A stretch of 64,000 bases of DNA from contig NZ_CP014596.1 in assembly GCF_001687105.1 (NCBI RefSeq), positions 310,001 to 374,000 of the forward strand, in the 5' to 3' direction. Positions within the stretch are counted from its first letter, which is position 1. Every line of letters starts with the position of its first letter. This stretch comes from Salipiger sp. CCB-MM3. GTDB lineage: Bacteria > Pseudomonadota > Alphaproteobacteria > Rhodobacterales > Rhodobacteraceae. A program made the translations under genes and the position numbers. Under the pieces are notes generated by a model, which worked only from the letters and a program-made list of their open reading frames with translations, was not told the DNA's origin and searched no databases. Shown piece after piece: positions 1 to 8,068 of this stretch.

Positions 1-130
1 ATGCAGCCTCGCCCCCGGCAAGCTGCCGCATCACGGTTAGCGCCCAAACGTTCCAAGTGCGGGCAAAATCGAACAATGTGCCGTCCTTGTCGAACAGCAC
101 CCCGTCGGCGCGGTGGCGCAACGGGCTCAT
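1..130 (-). CDS. HAD-family hydrolase, N-terminal fragment (cut by window edge)
   Basis: The gene starts at an ATG at 130 and runs leftwards off the window, so only about 43 residues are visible. They contain the HAD motif I nucleophile block FDKDGT, where the first Asp is normally phosphorylated and the second acts as general acid, followed by LFDFARTW. This is typical of phosphoglycolate-phosphatase-like HAD enzymes, but the substrate cannot be told from this piece. The start codon overlaps the stop of the upstream DUF3572 gene by 4 nt (ATGA), which suggests translational coupling. The rest of the gene and its cap domain are not visible. Confidence 0.8.
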   Translation of the reverse strand, partial: MSPLRHRADGVLFDKDGTLFDFARTWNVWALTVMRQLAGGEAA

Positions 131-408
131 GTCCAATGCACTTCGCCGCCGCCGGGCATATGCTGGCGCGCCTGAAACGGCACGTCATAGGCATGGCCGC
201 TTTCGTCGCAGAACGCCCGCACCCATGCGTCGTCCATCAGCAGGAAATCCAGCACGGCGCCCTGAAAGCCCGGATCGGAGAGATTCGAGCGAAAGTCGTC
301 GATCGAAGCCCCTGTCGCCCCGAGGAAGACCGGCAAGAGCTCGTCATTGGCGGCCAGCCATGCGGCGGCCTGCAAGCCGATCAGTTCTGCTTGGTCGCGG
401 CCCAGCAT
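127..408 (-). CDS. DUF3572 family protein
   Basis: A 93-residue acidic protein without signal peptide or membrane segment. The core around LGATGASIDDFRSNL and FLLMDDAWVRAFCD matches my memory of DUF3572, a small alphaproteobacterial family of unknown function. Full length for the family. The stop overlaps the start of the downstream HAD hydrolase gene by 4 nt, so the two are almost certainly co-transcribed from the AT-rich region to the right (about 430-470). Probably cytoplasmic. Function is not known and I do not infer one beyond a link with the HAD enzyme. Confidence 0.8.
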   Translation of the reverse strand: MLGRDQAELIGLQAAAWLAANDELLPVFLGATGASIDDFRSNLSDPGFQGAVLDFLLMDDAWVRAFCDESGHAYDVPFQARQHMPGGGEVHWT

Positions 409-618
409 CTTCGCGTCTCTCCCGGATTTCGAAAGGCTTTTTTAACCAGTTTTCATAAAGACTGAGCGCGCATTCGGATGCAAGCCCCGCCCGCAACGCG
501 CAGGTGCGGGCGCTTCTTAGGGACCCAACGGGACGAATGGAACCATGCCCCGCGCTGGCTGGAGGAGGCCGCGAGCGGGCATTAGCGCGAAGGGCGCCGC
601 GCCGCGGCAGGAGAACGA

Positions 619-2019
619 TTGGACGAGATGACAGGACGGATCCTCATCGCCGAGGCCACCGCCGAGCAGCGCATCCTGCTGCGGGCCAAGCTGGCTTCGG
701 CCTTCTATACGGTCACCACCGCCGAGAGCGGCGCCGAAGCGCTGCGGCTCGCCGCCGCGACGCCGCCCGATCTGGTGATTGCGGGCAGCATGCTGCCGGA
801 TATGTGCGGCACCACCTTCTGCACCCGGCTCAGGGCGCTTGGCGGTCACCGCGATACGCCGCTTGTGCTGCGCTCCGACGAGGACCGCCCAGAGGAACGG
901 CTGGCGCTGCTCGCTGTCGGCGCGGATGATGTCATTGCCCGCAGCGATGGCGAGCTGCTGCTGGCCCGGCTGCGCAATTTGCTGAGCCATGCCCGCACGC
1001 GCGACGAAATGCGGATGCGCGACGACACGCAGCGCGCCTTGGGTCTAGCCGAAGCGCCGCAAGGGTTCAGCAGGCCGCCCAAGATCACGCTGCTGCCGCT
1101 CACAGCCGACCCGGCCCTCGATGCGACCGCGGCGCAGCTTCGTATCGCGCTCGACGCGCAGCTGCGCACCGCCGAGCCGGAACGGCTCTTGGCGGCGCGC
1201 GCGCCCGCGTCAGAGGCGATCATTCTCATCGACACAGGGTGCGGCGCTGGCAGCGGGCTCGCGCTCTTGTCGCAGTTGCGCATGCAGCGGCGCGGACATC
1301 CGCCCTGCATTGTCTATGTCACCGGCCCCGGCCAGCCGGAGATCACCGCCAAGGCGCTCGACCTCGGGGCCGACGATGTGCTCTCGGGCGGGCTCGATCC
1401 GTTGGAATTGGCCCTGCGCCTGCCGCGTCTGATCAGCCGGGCGCGGCGGGTCCAAAGCCACCGCAAGGCGCTGCGTAAAGGGCTGCGCGCCGCGGTCACC
1501 GATCCGCTCACCGGGCTTCACAATCGCCGCTACGCGCTGCCGCATCTTGCACGGATGTTGGAACAGGCGCAGCAGCAGGCCGAGCCGCTGGCGATCCTTC
1601 TTGCGGACCTCGACCATTTCAAATCGGTGAACGACCGCTGCGGGCACCCGGTGGGCGATCAGGTGCTCGCGGCCACGGCGCGGACCTTGGCCCGCGATCT
1701 GCGAAGCGCCGACCTCGTGGCGCGTTTCGGGGGCGAGGAATTCCTCATCGCGCTGCCGAACACCGATGCCGCGCAAGCGCTTGCCGCGGCAGAGAAGCTG
1801 TGCAGGCGGGTCGCGACACAGCCACTTTGCGCGCCGCAGGTCACCATCAGCATCGGTCTGGCCCTCAGCTACGGACCGGACACCGCGGAGGAGGCGCTAA
1901 AGCGGGCGGACCAAGCACTCTACCGCGCCAAACACGCCGGGCGCAATCAGGTGCATCTGGGCAGAACGGCGCTCGCGCCTCCCAGCCTGCAAGACGCACC
2001 GCGCGCCCTGCGGCGCTGA
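619..2019 (+). CDS. PleD-like diguanylate cyclase with two REC domains (first degenerate) and GGDEF
   Basis: Architecture is REC1 (about 5-125), REC2 (about 155-270) and GGDEF (about 290-450), as in PleD. The cyclase looks active: DPLTGLHNRR, LLADLDHFKSVND and GGEEF (371-375) are present, and an RSAD sequence five residues before GGEEF fits the c-di-GMP inhibitory I-site. REC1 is degenerate: the phospho-acceptor position reads Gly56 (VIAGSMLP), the acidic pair is Glu-Ala, and the switch Lys is missing. REC2 keeps an Asp (Asp205, ILIDTG) but also lacks the Lys. The TTG start at 619 has AGGAG five nt upstream; the ATG at 628 is the alternative. The product should make c-di-GMP in the cytoplasm, with a control mode different from classical PleD phosphorylation. 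Confidence 0.88.
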   Translation: MDEMTGRILIAEATAEQRILLRAKLASAFYTVTTAESGAEALRLAAATPPDLVIAGSMLPDMCGTTFCTRLRALGGHRDTPLVLRSDEDRPEERLALLAVGADDVIARSDGELLLARLRNLLSHARTRDEMRMRDDTQRALGLAEAPQGFSRPPKITLLPLTADPALDATAAQLRIALDAQLRTAEPERLLAARAPASEAIILIDTGCGAGSGLALLSQLRMQRRGHPPCIVYVTGPGQPEITAKALDLGADDVLSGGLDPLELALRLPRLISRARRVQSHRKALRKGLRAAVTDPLTGLHNRRYALPHLARMLEQAQQQAEPLAILLADLDHFKSVNDRCGHPVGDQVLAATARTLARDLRSADLVARFGGEEFLIALPNTDAAQALAAAEKLCRRVATQPLCAPQVTISIGLALSYGPDTAEEALKRADQALYRAKHAGRNQVHLGRTALAPPSLQDAPRALRR

Positions 2020-2061
2020 CCGGGCGTCTATGCCGGACAGAACCACCCGTTCGGCGCGCAA

Positions 2062-2598
2062 TCAGTCGCGCTTTTTCGGAGGCAGGCGTTTCGCCAATTC
2101 GTCGAGCTTCATTTCAAGCCGATTGGCATAGGCAGCCCGCTCGTCGGGCGACAGCCCCGAGACATAGTCCACCAGCACCTGCTGGCCCATCTTTTGCCGC
2201 TCTGCAGCTCGCGCATCTTGGGCGCTCAACACCTGCTCGAACCCCGCCCGGTCAAAAGGCTCAGCGCGCAGCAGTTCCAGCGTTTCGCGATAGGCACGGA
2301 ACGGTGCCGGGGGTCGTGCGTCGCCGCGCTTGCGCTCGAAGGAGGCGAAAAGCTCGCGCCCCAATTCGCGGCGCTGCGAGTCAGAGAACGCAGACGTATA
2401 GGGCGCGATAAAGTCGCGGCCGCGCGGCGGCCCGTTGCGATCAGGCCCGCCGTGACGCAGCACGCCGCCCGCAACAATCCCCACGACCGCAAGGTTCAGC
2501 GCCAGCGAGCCGAGCAGCAGCCAGCGCATCCAGCGCGGCGAGCGCCCAGTGCTGCCGCCAGCCTGCGAGCTCGCCGGTTTCGGTGTTTCAGATGCCAT
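2062..2598 (-). CDS. Membrane-anchored periplasmic CpxP/CnrX-like sensor protein
   Basis: A 178-residue protein with a short cytoplasmic N-terminus, one membrane segment (about 25-46, WLLLGSLALNLAVVGIV) and a periplasmic, mostly helical, charged domain rich in Arg and Glu. This is the layout of the heavy-metal-resistance/CpxP-like family (PF13801 type), which includes CnrX of Cupriavidus. The ATG at 2598 has GGGA eight nt upstream and lies 2 nt after the anti-sigma stop. It is the third gene of an ECF operon, so it probably modulates the anti-sigma factor from the periplasm. The periplasmic part has only one His (near the membrane, RHGG) and no Cys, so the His-based metal site of CnrX is not obvious. 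The signal may not be a metal. Confidence 0.72.
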   Translation of the reverse strand: MASETPKPASSQAGGSTGRSPRWMRWLLLGSLALNLAVVGIVAGGVLRHGGPDRNGPPRGRDFIAPYTSAFSDSQRRELGRELFASFERKRGDARPPAPFRAYRETLELLRAEPFDRAGFEQVLSAQDARAAERQKMGQQVLVDYVSGLSPDERAAYANRLEMKLDELAKRLPPKKRD

Positions 2599-2600
2599 TC

Positions 2601-2972
2601 TCAAAGTCCCAACATCGCGTAGTCAAAGCCACTCGACGGGTCGAGCGCCGAGAGTGTGCTGCTGGTGTCGTAAGAGATCAGCGTCGACATCGCATCGGGC
2701 GAGGCAACGCCGATCCACACACCTGCGGCACATGCCGCCGCAAGCCCGGCCATCGCGGGCCAGCCTCCGAAGGCGCGCAGCGCGGCGCGCCAACCGCCGC
2801 CACGAGACGCGGCAGCGCGGGGCACGTCAGCCGGGCGCGGGGCGGGCTGCTCGGCGAGCGCCAGCGCCTCCATACGCGCCATCCAGTCCCCCGAAGGCAG
2901 CGCGGCGTCGCGCCGTTCCGCCTCGAACAGGGGGCCGAGATCCCCTTCTTCAATCCTGCGCTCGTCAGTCAT
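2601..2972 (-). CDS. Putative single-pass anti-sigma factor
   Basis: A 123-residue protein with an acidic N-terminal cytoplasmic part, MTDERRIEEGDLGPLFEAER, one membrane segment at about 84-104 (GWPAMAGLAAACAAGVWIGVA) and a short periplasmic tail. Its start overlaps the end of the ECF sigma gene by 8 nt and its stop lies 2 nt before the CpxP-like gene, so all three are one translationally linked unit. Position and topology match anti-sigma factors such as CnrY, but there is no zinc-binding HxxxCxxC motif. I recall homologues in this order being poorly or wrongly named. The role is inferred from context, not from a strong motif. Confidence 0.65.
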   Translation of the reverse strand: MTDERRIEEGDLGPLFEAERRDAALPSGDWMARMEALALAEQPAPRPADVPRAAASRGGGWRAALRAFGGWPAMAGLAAACAAGVWIGVASPDAMSTLISYDTSSTLSALDPSSGFDYAMLGL

Positions 2973-3549
2973 CGTCGTACCCCAGCTCTGCGCGCTTTCC
3001 GGCCAGCAGACCCTCGAGCGCCTTGCGGCCACGCGCGGTAAGGCTCTCCACCGCGCGCACGCCAATCTCCATGATCCCGGCGATCTCGGGGTTCGAAAGC
3101 CCCTCGAGATGCCGCAAGACCACCGCCTGCCGCTGCCGTTCGGGCAGCGCGTCCAGCGCTTCTTGCAGTGCGCCTTCGCGGGCGCGGCCCTGCAGCGCCG
3201 CTTCGGCCCCGGGGGCCGGATCGGCAGGTTCGGCGATCTCGTCCAGATCCACCGTACCGCCGCGGCGGCGACGAATCCGGTCGATGCAAAGATTGGACAC
3301 GACCCGGTAGAGCCATGTCGAGACCTTCGCTTCGCCGTCGCGCCAGCACGGCGCGGCGCGCCACAGCCGCAACAGGGCCTCCTGCGCCACATCTTCCGCC
3401 TCGGCCCGGTCGCCCAGCATCCGGACGGCATGGCCAAAGGCGCGCGGCGCAAGGCGCTGAACCAGCGCCCGTGCCGCGGTCTGATCACCGGCGGCATAGG
3501 CCGCCAGCAACGCCTCGTCGCTTGCTTCGCTCATGGCATCAAAGGGCAT
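2965..3549 (-). CDS. ECF-family RNA polymerase sigma factor
   Basis: About 194 residues with sigma-70 region 2 (about 15-80, with EAEDVAQEALLRLWR and WLYRVVSNLCIDRIRRRR for core binding and -10 recognition) and region 4 (about 125-180, LPERQRQAVVLRHLEG followed by a helix-turn-helix) but no regions 1 or 3, so an ECF factor. The ATG at 3549 is preferred because GAGGA lies nine nt upstream; an ATG at 3558 sits too close to that ribosome site. It overlaps the anti-sigma gene by 8 nt. The EF-hand gene ends 83 nt upstream and may be in the same transcript or be a target. It should direct RNA polymerase to stress or envelope genes when released. Confidence 0.92.
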   Translation of the reverse strand: MPFDAMSEASDEALLAAYAAGDQTAARALVQRLAPRAFGHAVRMLGDRAEAEDVAQEALLRLWRAAPCWRDGEAKVSTWLYRVVSNLCIDRIRRRRGGTVDLDEIAEPADPAPGAEAALQGRAREGALQEALDALPERQRQAVVLRHLEGLSNPEIAGIMEIGVRAVESLTARGRKALEGLLAGKRAELGYDDD

Positions 3550-3632
3550 CCGGTCCATTCCTCTGCGCTAGCCCGAAGCGACGGGCCACGCAATGGCCGG
3601 GGGGCCGCAACGCGCGGCCCGCCCGGTTCCGT

Positions 3633-4352
3633 TCAGTACTGCCAGAAGTCCTGCATGCCGCCGCCGCGCGGACCTTCGCCGCCACGCGGGCCGCTGCCGT
3701 CCTGCGGGCCGCGCTTGAAGCCCATGCCCTTCTGACCGCCGTGGCCGCCGGGGCCGCCATGGCCCTGCTCGCCGCGGAACTGGCCACCCTGACCGCCGTC
3801 ATGGCGCATCATCCGGTCGTTGCCGCCGCGCGGGCCTTCGCCGCCGGGGCCCTGACGCATCGGGCCAGCCTGTGCCAGTTCGTCCTGACTGACTTCGCCG
3901 TTCTCATCCGCATCGAAGCGGTCGAAGAAGCCCATCGGCCCCTGCGCCTGCATCTCGTCGAGCGTCAGTTTGCCGTCTTCATTGGCGTCGAACCGCTCGA
4001 GCATGCGCTGCTCCATGCGCGCCTTGCGCATCTCCAGCTGCTGCGCTTCGCGCGCCGACTTGCGGGCATCGGCAAAGGCGATCAACTCGTCGCCTTCCAA
4101 TTCACCGTTGCCATCGGCATCCGCCACCGCATAGGCGTCGGCAAAACCTGCCGCCGGGCCGTTGGCCGCGAATTCGTCGCGGCTGATGCTGCCGTTGCCA
4201 TCGGTGTCGAAGGTCTCGAACATCTGCGTCATGGGCGCCGGGCGATCGCCACGGGGGCCCATCGGCTTGGCGTCGGTTGCAGCAAAGGCAAGGCTCGCCG
4301 TGCCCAGAACCACAAGGGCGGCACCGGTCATCAGTTTGTTCATGCGTGTCAT
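3633..4352 (-). CDS. Secreted four-EF-hand calcium-binding protein with Gly-rich tail
   Basis: A 239-residue protein. The start at 4352 has GAGGAG about nine nt upstream and opens a clean signal peptide (LMTGAALVVLGTASLAFA, cleavage near 24). Four canonical EF-hand loops follow: DTDGNGSISRDE (49-60), DADGNGELEGDE (78-89), DANEDGKLTLDE (122-133) and DADENGEVSQDE (147-158), each with acidic residues at 1, 3 and 12. The last 70 residues are rich in Gly, Arg, Met and His and look disordered. The product is therefore periplasmic or extracellular and should bind Ca2+. It is immediately upstream of the ECF sigma operon, so it may be part of, or controlled by, that envelope-sensing system; this link is inferred. 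Confidence 0.85.
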   Translation of the reverse strand: MTRMNKLMTGAALVVLGTASLAFAATDAKPMGPRGDRPAPMTQMFETFDTDGNGSISRDEFAANGPAAGFADAYAVADADGNGELEGDELIAFADARKSAREAQQLEMRKARMEQRMLERFDANEDGKLTLDEMQAQGPMGFFDRFDADENGEVSQDELAQAGPMRQGPGGEGPRGGNDRMMRHDGGQGGQFRGEQGHGGPGGHGGQKGMGFKRGPQDGSGPRGGEGPRGGGMQDFWQY

Positions 4353-4572
4353 CGCTGCGATCTCCTCATTCATCGCTACTTTCGCCGGAGGCCTCAGTGC
4401 CTGCCGATCACAAGCTTTTACGCAGCGCCGGAAAGGTCCCGTCGCTGCGAGAGAAGAAATTTTCGCAGGGTTGTGCGGGACGGGCAAAGGGATGCCACAA
4501 ATACACTATTTATCAGCATCTTAGAGGCACATCACAGGACCGTGACTGGCGCCACTTATCTGCGCCGCACCC

Positions 4573-5859
4573 TCATCCGACCGCGCGCAGCGGTGCCGGC
4601 GCGAGCCGCGCCTCGGCGCTGCGGGCATGGCCTTCCATCCCTTCGGCGCGGGAAATTCCGGCGCTGGCGCGGGCGAGATCGGGCAGCGCCTGCGGGTCCG
4701 CTTCCTGCCATGTCACGCATTTGAGGAACTTATGCACCGACAGCCCGCCCGTGTGCCGCGCCGCGCGGCCCGTGGGCAGCACATGGTTTGGTCCCGCCGC
4801 CTTGTCGCCGAAGGCAACCGTGGTCTGAGCGCCCAGAAACAGCGAGCCATAGGCGCGCAGCCGTGCGCCCCACCATGGCAAATCGCGGGCCTGCACATGC
4901 AGATGCTCGGGCGCATAGTGATCCGCCAGCGCCGCCAGTTCCTCGCGGCCCGGCACCAGCATCACCTCGCCAAGCTGCGCCCACGCCTCGCGCGCAGCGC
5001 TCCGGTTGGGGTCGGGCAGCGTCTGCGCAAGGCGCGGCAGGCGCTCGATCACCGCTTCGGCCAGCGGGCGGTGATCGGTGGCCAGCCAGACCGGCGAATT
5101 GCCCCCATGCTCGGCCTGCCCCAAAAGATCGAGCGCGACCAGGTCCGGATCGGCGGAGGAATCGGCAAGGATCATCACGTCGGTGGGCCCGGCGACCATG
5201 TCGATCCCCACCGGCCCGAACAGCTGCCGCTTGGCCTCTGCGACGAACTGATTGCCCGGCCCCGCAAGGATATCCGCCTCTGGCTGGCCGAAGAGGCCGA
5301 AGGCCATCGCGGCGATGCCCTGCACCCCGCCAAGCGCCAGCACCTCGTCCACCCCCGCCACATGCAGCGCGTGCAGGATCGCCGGATGGATACCCTCCGG
5401 ACCCGGCGGCGAGCAGGCGATGACCGTCTCGACCCCGGCGGCCCGCGCGGTGGTCACCGTCATCAGCGCCGAAGCGATATGAGCGTAGCGCCCGCCCGGC
5501 ACGTAGCAGCCGGCACAGCCCACGGGGATCAACCTTTGCCCGGCGCGCAGGCCGGGACGCAGTTCGACCTCGAACTCCTGCACCGAGGCGCGCTGTGCCT
5601 GCGCGAAAGCGCGGATGTTGGCGTGCGCGTAGGCGATATCTTCCAGCAGCGAGACCGGCAGCGCCCGCTGCGCCTCGGCCAGCCGCGCGGCGGGCACGAG
5701 GATGTCACCCTGCCAGCCGTCCAGCCGCGCGGCGTAGTCGCGCGCCGCCTCGGCGCCTTCGCTGCGCAGCCGCGCCAGCATGATCTGAACGATGTCTGCG
5801 GTATCGGCGGCAGAGCGCGGCGGCAGGCCGGGAGCGGATTTGAGATAGGTTACGGACAT
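4573..5859 (-). CDS. Histidinol dehydrogenase-family protein (HisD paralogue, HpsN-like)
   Basis: A 428-residue, full-length member of the HisD family of NAD-dependent zinc alcohol dehydrogenases. Family residues are present: QAEHG (Gln248 and His251, zinc ligands), APEHLHV (catalytic Glu-His), FGDKAAGPNH and the C-terminal EGMEGHAR. It starts MSVTYLKSAP and carries VAGCYVPGGRYAHIAS-like blocks that I associate with HpsN, the sulfopropanediol 3-dehydrogenase branch, rather than with the HisD of histidine synthesis. No his genes are nearby; instead it is divergent from a LysR regulator. It probably oxidises a primary alcohol to an acid in catabolism. A true HisD role is possible but less likely here. 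The ribosome site is weak. Confidence 0.85.
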   Translation of the reverse strand: MSVTYLKSAPGLPPRSAADTADIVQIMLARLRSEGAEAARDYAARLDGWQGDILVPAARLAEAQRALPVSLLEDIAYAHANIRAFAQAQRASVQEFEVELRPGLRAGQRLIPVGCAGCYVPGGRYAHIASALMTVTTARAAGVETVIACSPPGPEGIHPAILHALHVAGVDEVLALGGVQGIAAMAFGLFGQPEADILAGPGNQFVAEAKRQLFGPVGIDMVAGPTDVMILADSSADPDLVALDLLGQAEHGGNSPVWLATDHRPLAEAVIERLPRLAQTLPDPNRSAAREAWAQLGEVMLVPGREELAALADHYAPEHLHVQARDLPWWGARLRAYGSLFLGAQTTVAFGDKAAGPNHVLPTGRAARHTGGLSVHKFLKCVTWQEADPQALPDLARASAGISRAEGMEGHARSAEARLAPAPLRAVG

Positions 5860-5894
5860 GGGAGAAAACACTGGCCTGTCGCTTGGGAGTTTCG

Positions 5895-5907
5895 GATTTT
5901 GTAAATC
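5895..5907. promoter_or_regulatory. Candidate LysR operator between hisD-like and lysR genes
   Basis: GATTTTGTAAATC, an AT-rich inverted repeat (GATTT-N3-AAATC) in otherwise GC-rich DNA, lies in the 146-bp divergent region between the HisD-family gene and the LysR gene. It is close to the T-N11-A form expected for LysR proteins, but binding is inferred. Confidence 0.4.
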
Positions 5908-6005
5908 TGTGCGAGGGTCGAGCCGAGCCCGGGCCGCGCCCGGACCAAGCCATGGCGCAGTCGGGCACCGGCACGGCGGCGCCACAGCGGATGAGGGACG
6001 AGGCG

Positions 6006-6974
6006 ATGCTGATGAAGGGGATCACCCTGCGCGGGCTGGAGGTGTTCGAGGCGCTGGCCGCCAGCGGCTCGGTGGCGCAGGCCGCCGAACGCACCGGGCT
6101 CAGCCAGCCCGCGGTGAGCCAGCAGTTGCGAAATCTCGAAACAGCGCTTGGTGCCGATCTCGTCGATCACGGACGCAGGCCCATGCAACTGACCCCGGCG
6201 GGACGCTCGTTCTTGATGCGCACGCAGGCGGTGCTGGGCCAGCTGCGGCTGGCGCAGAACGAGCTGACAGTGATGGATCTGACGCATCTGTCGCAGCTCA
6301 ACCTCGGCGTCATCGACGATTTCGACAATGATCTGACGCCGCAACTGGTCACCATCCTCGCCGAGAATATGACCCGTTGCCGCTTCAAGCTGGTGACCGC
6401 ACCGAGCCATGAGATCATGCAGGCGATGACCGATCGCCACCTGCATATCGCCATCGCAGCCAGCCCCGGCACGGCGGCGCAGGGGGTGATCGAATACCCG
6501 CTTGTGCGCGATCCCTTCGTGCTGGTGGCGCCGCGCGGCAAGGCGCGCGAGGCAGGCGGCACCGAGGCGCTCATGTCGGCGCTGCCGCTGCTGCGCTACG
6601 ACCGCGACCAGTTGATCGGACGGCAGATCGAAACGCATCTGTCGCGGCTCAAGCTCGACTTCCCCGAGCGGTTCGAGATCGGCGCCCATCTGTCGCTGAT
6701 GACGCTGGTGGCGCGCGGCGTCGGCTGGGGCATCACCACGCCGCTCGGCTTCATGCGCGCGGCGCGGGTGCACGACCGGATCGAGGCACATCCGCTGCCC
6801 ATCAAGCCCTTCTCGCGCACCATTTCGCTTTTCGCCGCCGCCGATTGGGCCGACCGTGTGCCGCGCGACGTGGCGCGCACCATGCGTCAGTTGGTCTCGG
6901 ATCTGGTGATCAGCCCCGCGCTGCGCCAACTGCCCTGGCTCGACGGCAGGCTGCACCTGCTCGAAGGCGACTGA
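6006..6974 (+). CDS. LysR-family transcriptional regulator
   Basis: About 322 residues. The N-terminal winged helix-turn-helix (about 5-65) reads LRGLEVFEALAASGSVAQAA and LSQPAVSQQLRNLE, classic LysR. A substrate-binding domain follows (about 95-300). The start is chosen at 6006 (MLMKGITL) after GGGACGAGG; 5991 or 6012 are also possible. It is divergent from the HisD-family dehydrogenase, so it probably controls that gene and itself from the shared 146-bp region, which holds an AT-rich dyad at 5895-5907. The inducer is unknown; the dehydrogenase substrate or product is the natural guess. Confidence 0.9.
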   Translation: MLMKGITLRGLEVFEALAASGSVAQAAERTGLSQPAVSQQLRNLETALGADLVDHGRRPMQLTPAGRSFLMRTQAVLGQLRLAQNELTVMDLTHLSQLNLGVIDDFDNDLTPQLVTILAENMTRCRFKLVTAPSHEIMQAMTDRHLHIAIAASPGTAAQGVIEYPLVRDPFVLVAPRGKAREAGGTEALMSALPLLRYDRDQLIGRQIETHLSRLKLDFPERFEIGAHLSLMTLVARGVGWGITTPLGFMRAARVHDRIEAHPLPIKPFSRTISLFAAADWADRVPRDVARTMRQLVSDLVISPALRQLPWLDGRLHLLEGD

Positions 6975-7166
6975 GGGCTGCGCGCGCATAGGGGCTTTCC
7001 TTTCTGAACATAAGGCTTTCGGAAACTACAAGCCGCCCTGCCCTCCCCGGAGCAAGGGAAAGACAGGGATTTTTCGGAACGGGAATGCGCAGATTTGGGA
7101 AATTCGAATTACCCGCCCGCAGCGCCCGCAAATCGGGCAGCGAGCCGCGCCTCGGGCGTTCAGACC

Positions 7167-7931
7167 TCAGGCGGTCAGATCGAGGAAAGCCCGCACCGCC
7201 GCTTCGAACTCGCGCGGCTTCTCGGCGTGCAGCCAATGACCGCAGCCCGGTAGTTTCGCGAATTTCGCGTTCGGGAACAGCTCTTTGATCCGCGGCCGGT
7301 GCTCGGCCTGCACATAGTCCGAGTTTGCCCCCGACAAAAACAGCGCGGGCCCGTCGAACTGCCCGTCGATCTGCGGAAACCCAATGATCTTCGGCATTTC
7401 CGCCGCCAGCACGTCGAGGTTCAGCTTCCAGCGCTTGTTCTGCAGGTCGAGCGACTGGGTGAAGAAGCTGCGCAGCGTCGGATCGGAAATATGCGCGGCC
7501 AGCTGGTCGTTTGCCTCGGACCGCTTCTCGACCTGCGTCAGATCCACGGCGCGCATCGCTTCGATGTTTTCCATCTGGCTGTGCGTGTAGGTCACCGGCG
7601 CGATATCGGCGAGGATCGCCCGGTTCACCAGATCCGGGCGGGTCAGCGCCAGCACCATGACCGCCTTGCCGCCCATGGAATGGCCCAGCACGTCGGCCTT
7701 GCCGCCGAGACTCTCGATCACCTCGGCGATGTCAGCCGCCATGTCGGGGTAGCTGTGGCTCTCGCTGCGCGGGCTGTCGCCGTGGTTGCGCTGGTCCACC
7801 GCGATCACCTCACGCCGGTCCGACAGCCGCTTGGCGATCACGCCCCAGTTGCGGGCGGAGCCAAAGAGCCCATGCACGATGACGAGCGGCGGGAGGTCGG
7901 TGGCGGAGCCGTGGCGGATCATGTTCAGCAT
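7167..7931 (-). CDS. Alpha/beta-fold hydrolase (YbfF-like esterase)
   Basis: A 254-residue cytoplasmic alpha/beta hydrolase. The oxyanion region is HGLFGSARNW, the nucleophile elbow is GHSMGG (Ser), the acid is probably the Asp in SGANSDYV, and the catalytic His is in GCGHWLHAEKP. Length and the DQRNHGDSP block match the YbfF/ABHD11 esterase group, which hydrolyses short acyl esters or thioesters. It is a single gene flanked by divergent and convergent neighbours, so context does not reveal the substrate. Confidence 0.88.
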   Translation of the reverse strand: MLNMIRHGSATDLPPLVIVHGLFGSARNWGVIAKRLSDRREVIAVDQRNHGDSPRSESHSYPDMAADIAEVIESLGGKADVLGHSMGGKAVMVLALTRPDLVNRAILADIAPVTYTHSQMENIEAMRAVDLTQVEKRSEANDQLAAHISDPTLRSFFTQSLDLQNKRWKLNLDVLAAEMPKIIGFPQIDGQFDGPALFLSGANSDYVQAEHRPRIKELFPNAKFAKLPGCGHWLHAEKPREFEAAVRAFLDLTA

Positions 7932-8068
7932 GCGCCCTGTCTAAGCCGCGGGCGCGGGTGGGAAAAGGCCAAAAGCGCTGGGTCCGCGCGGCCAAATCTC
8001 TTCGAAGAGATTTGCAACTTCCTTCGAAGGAAGTTGCGCGGCCCCGACAAATCTCCGACTGTGCGCCT

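Noticed and set aside
442-462. TTAACCAGTT-like sequence as a CtrA site before the DUF3572 gene
   Set aside because: It matches only half of the TTAA-N7-TTAA consensus, so I do not call it.
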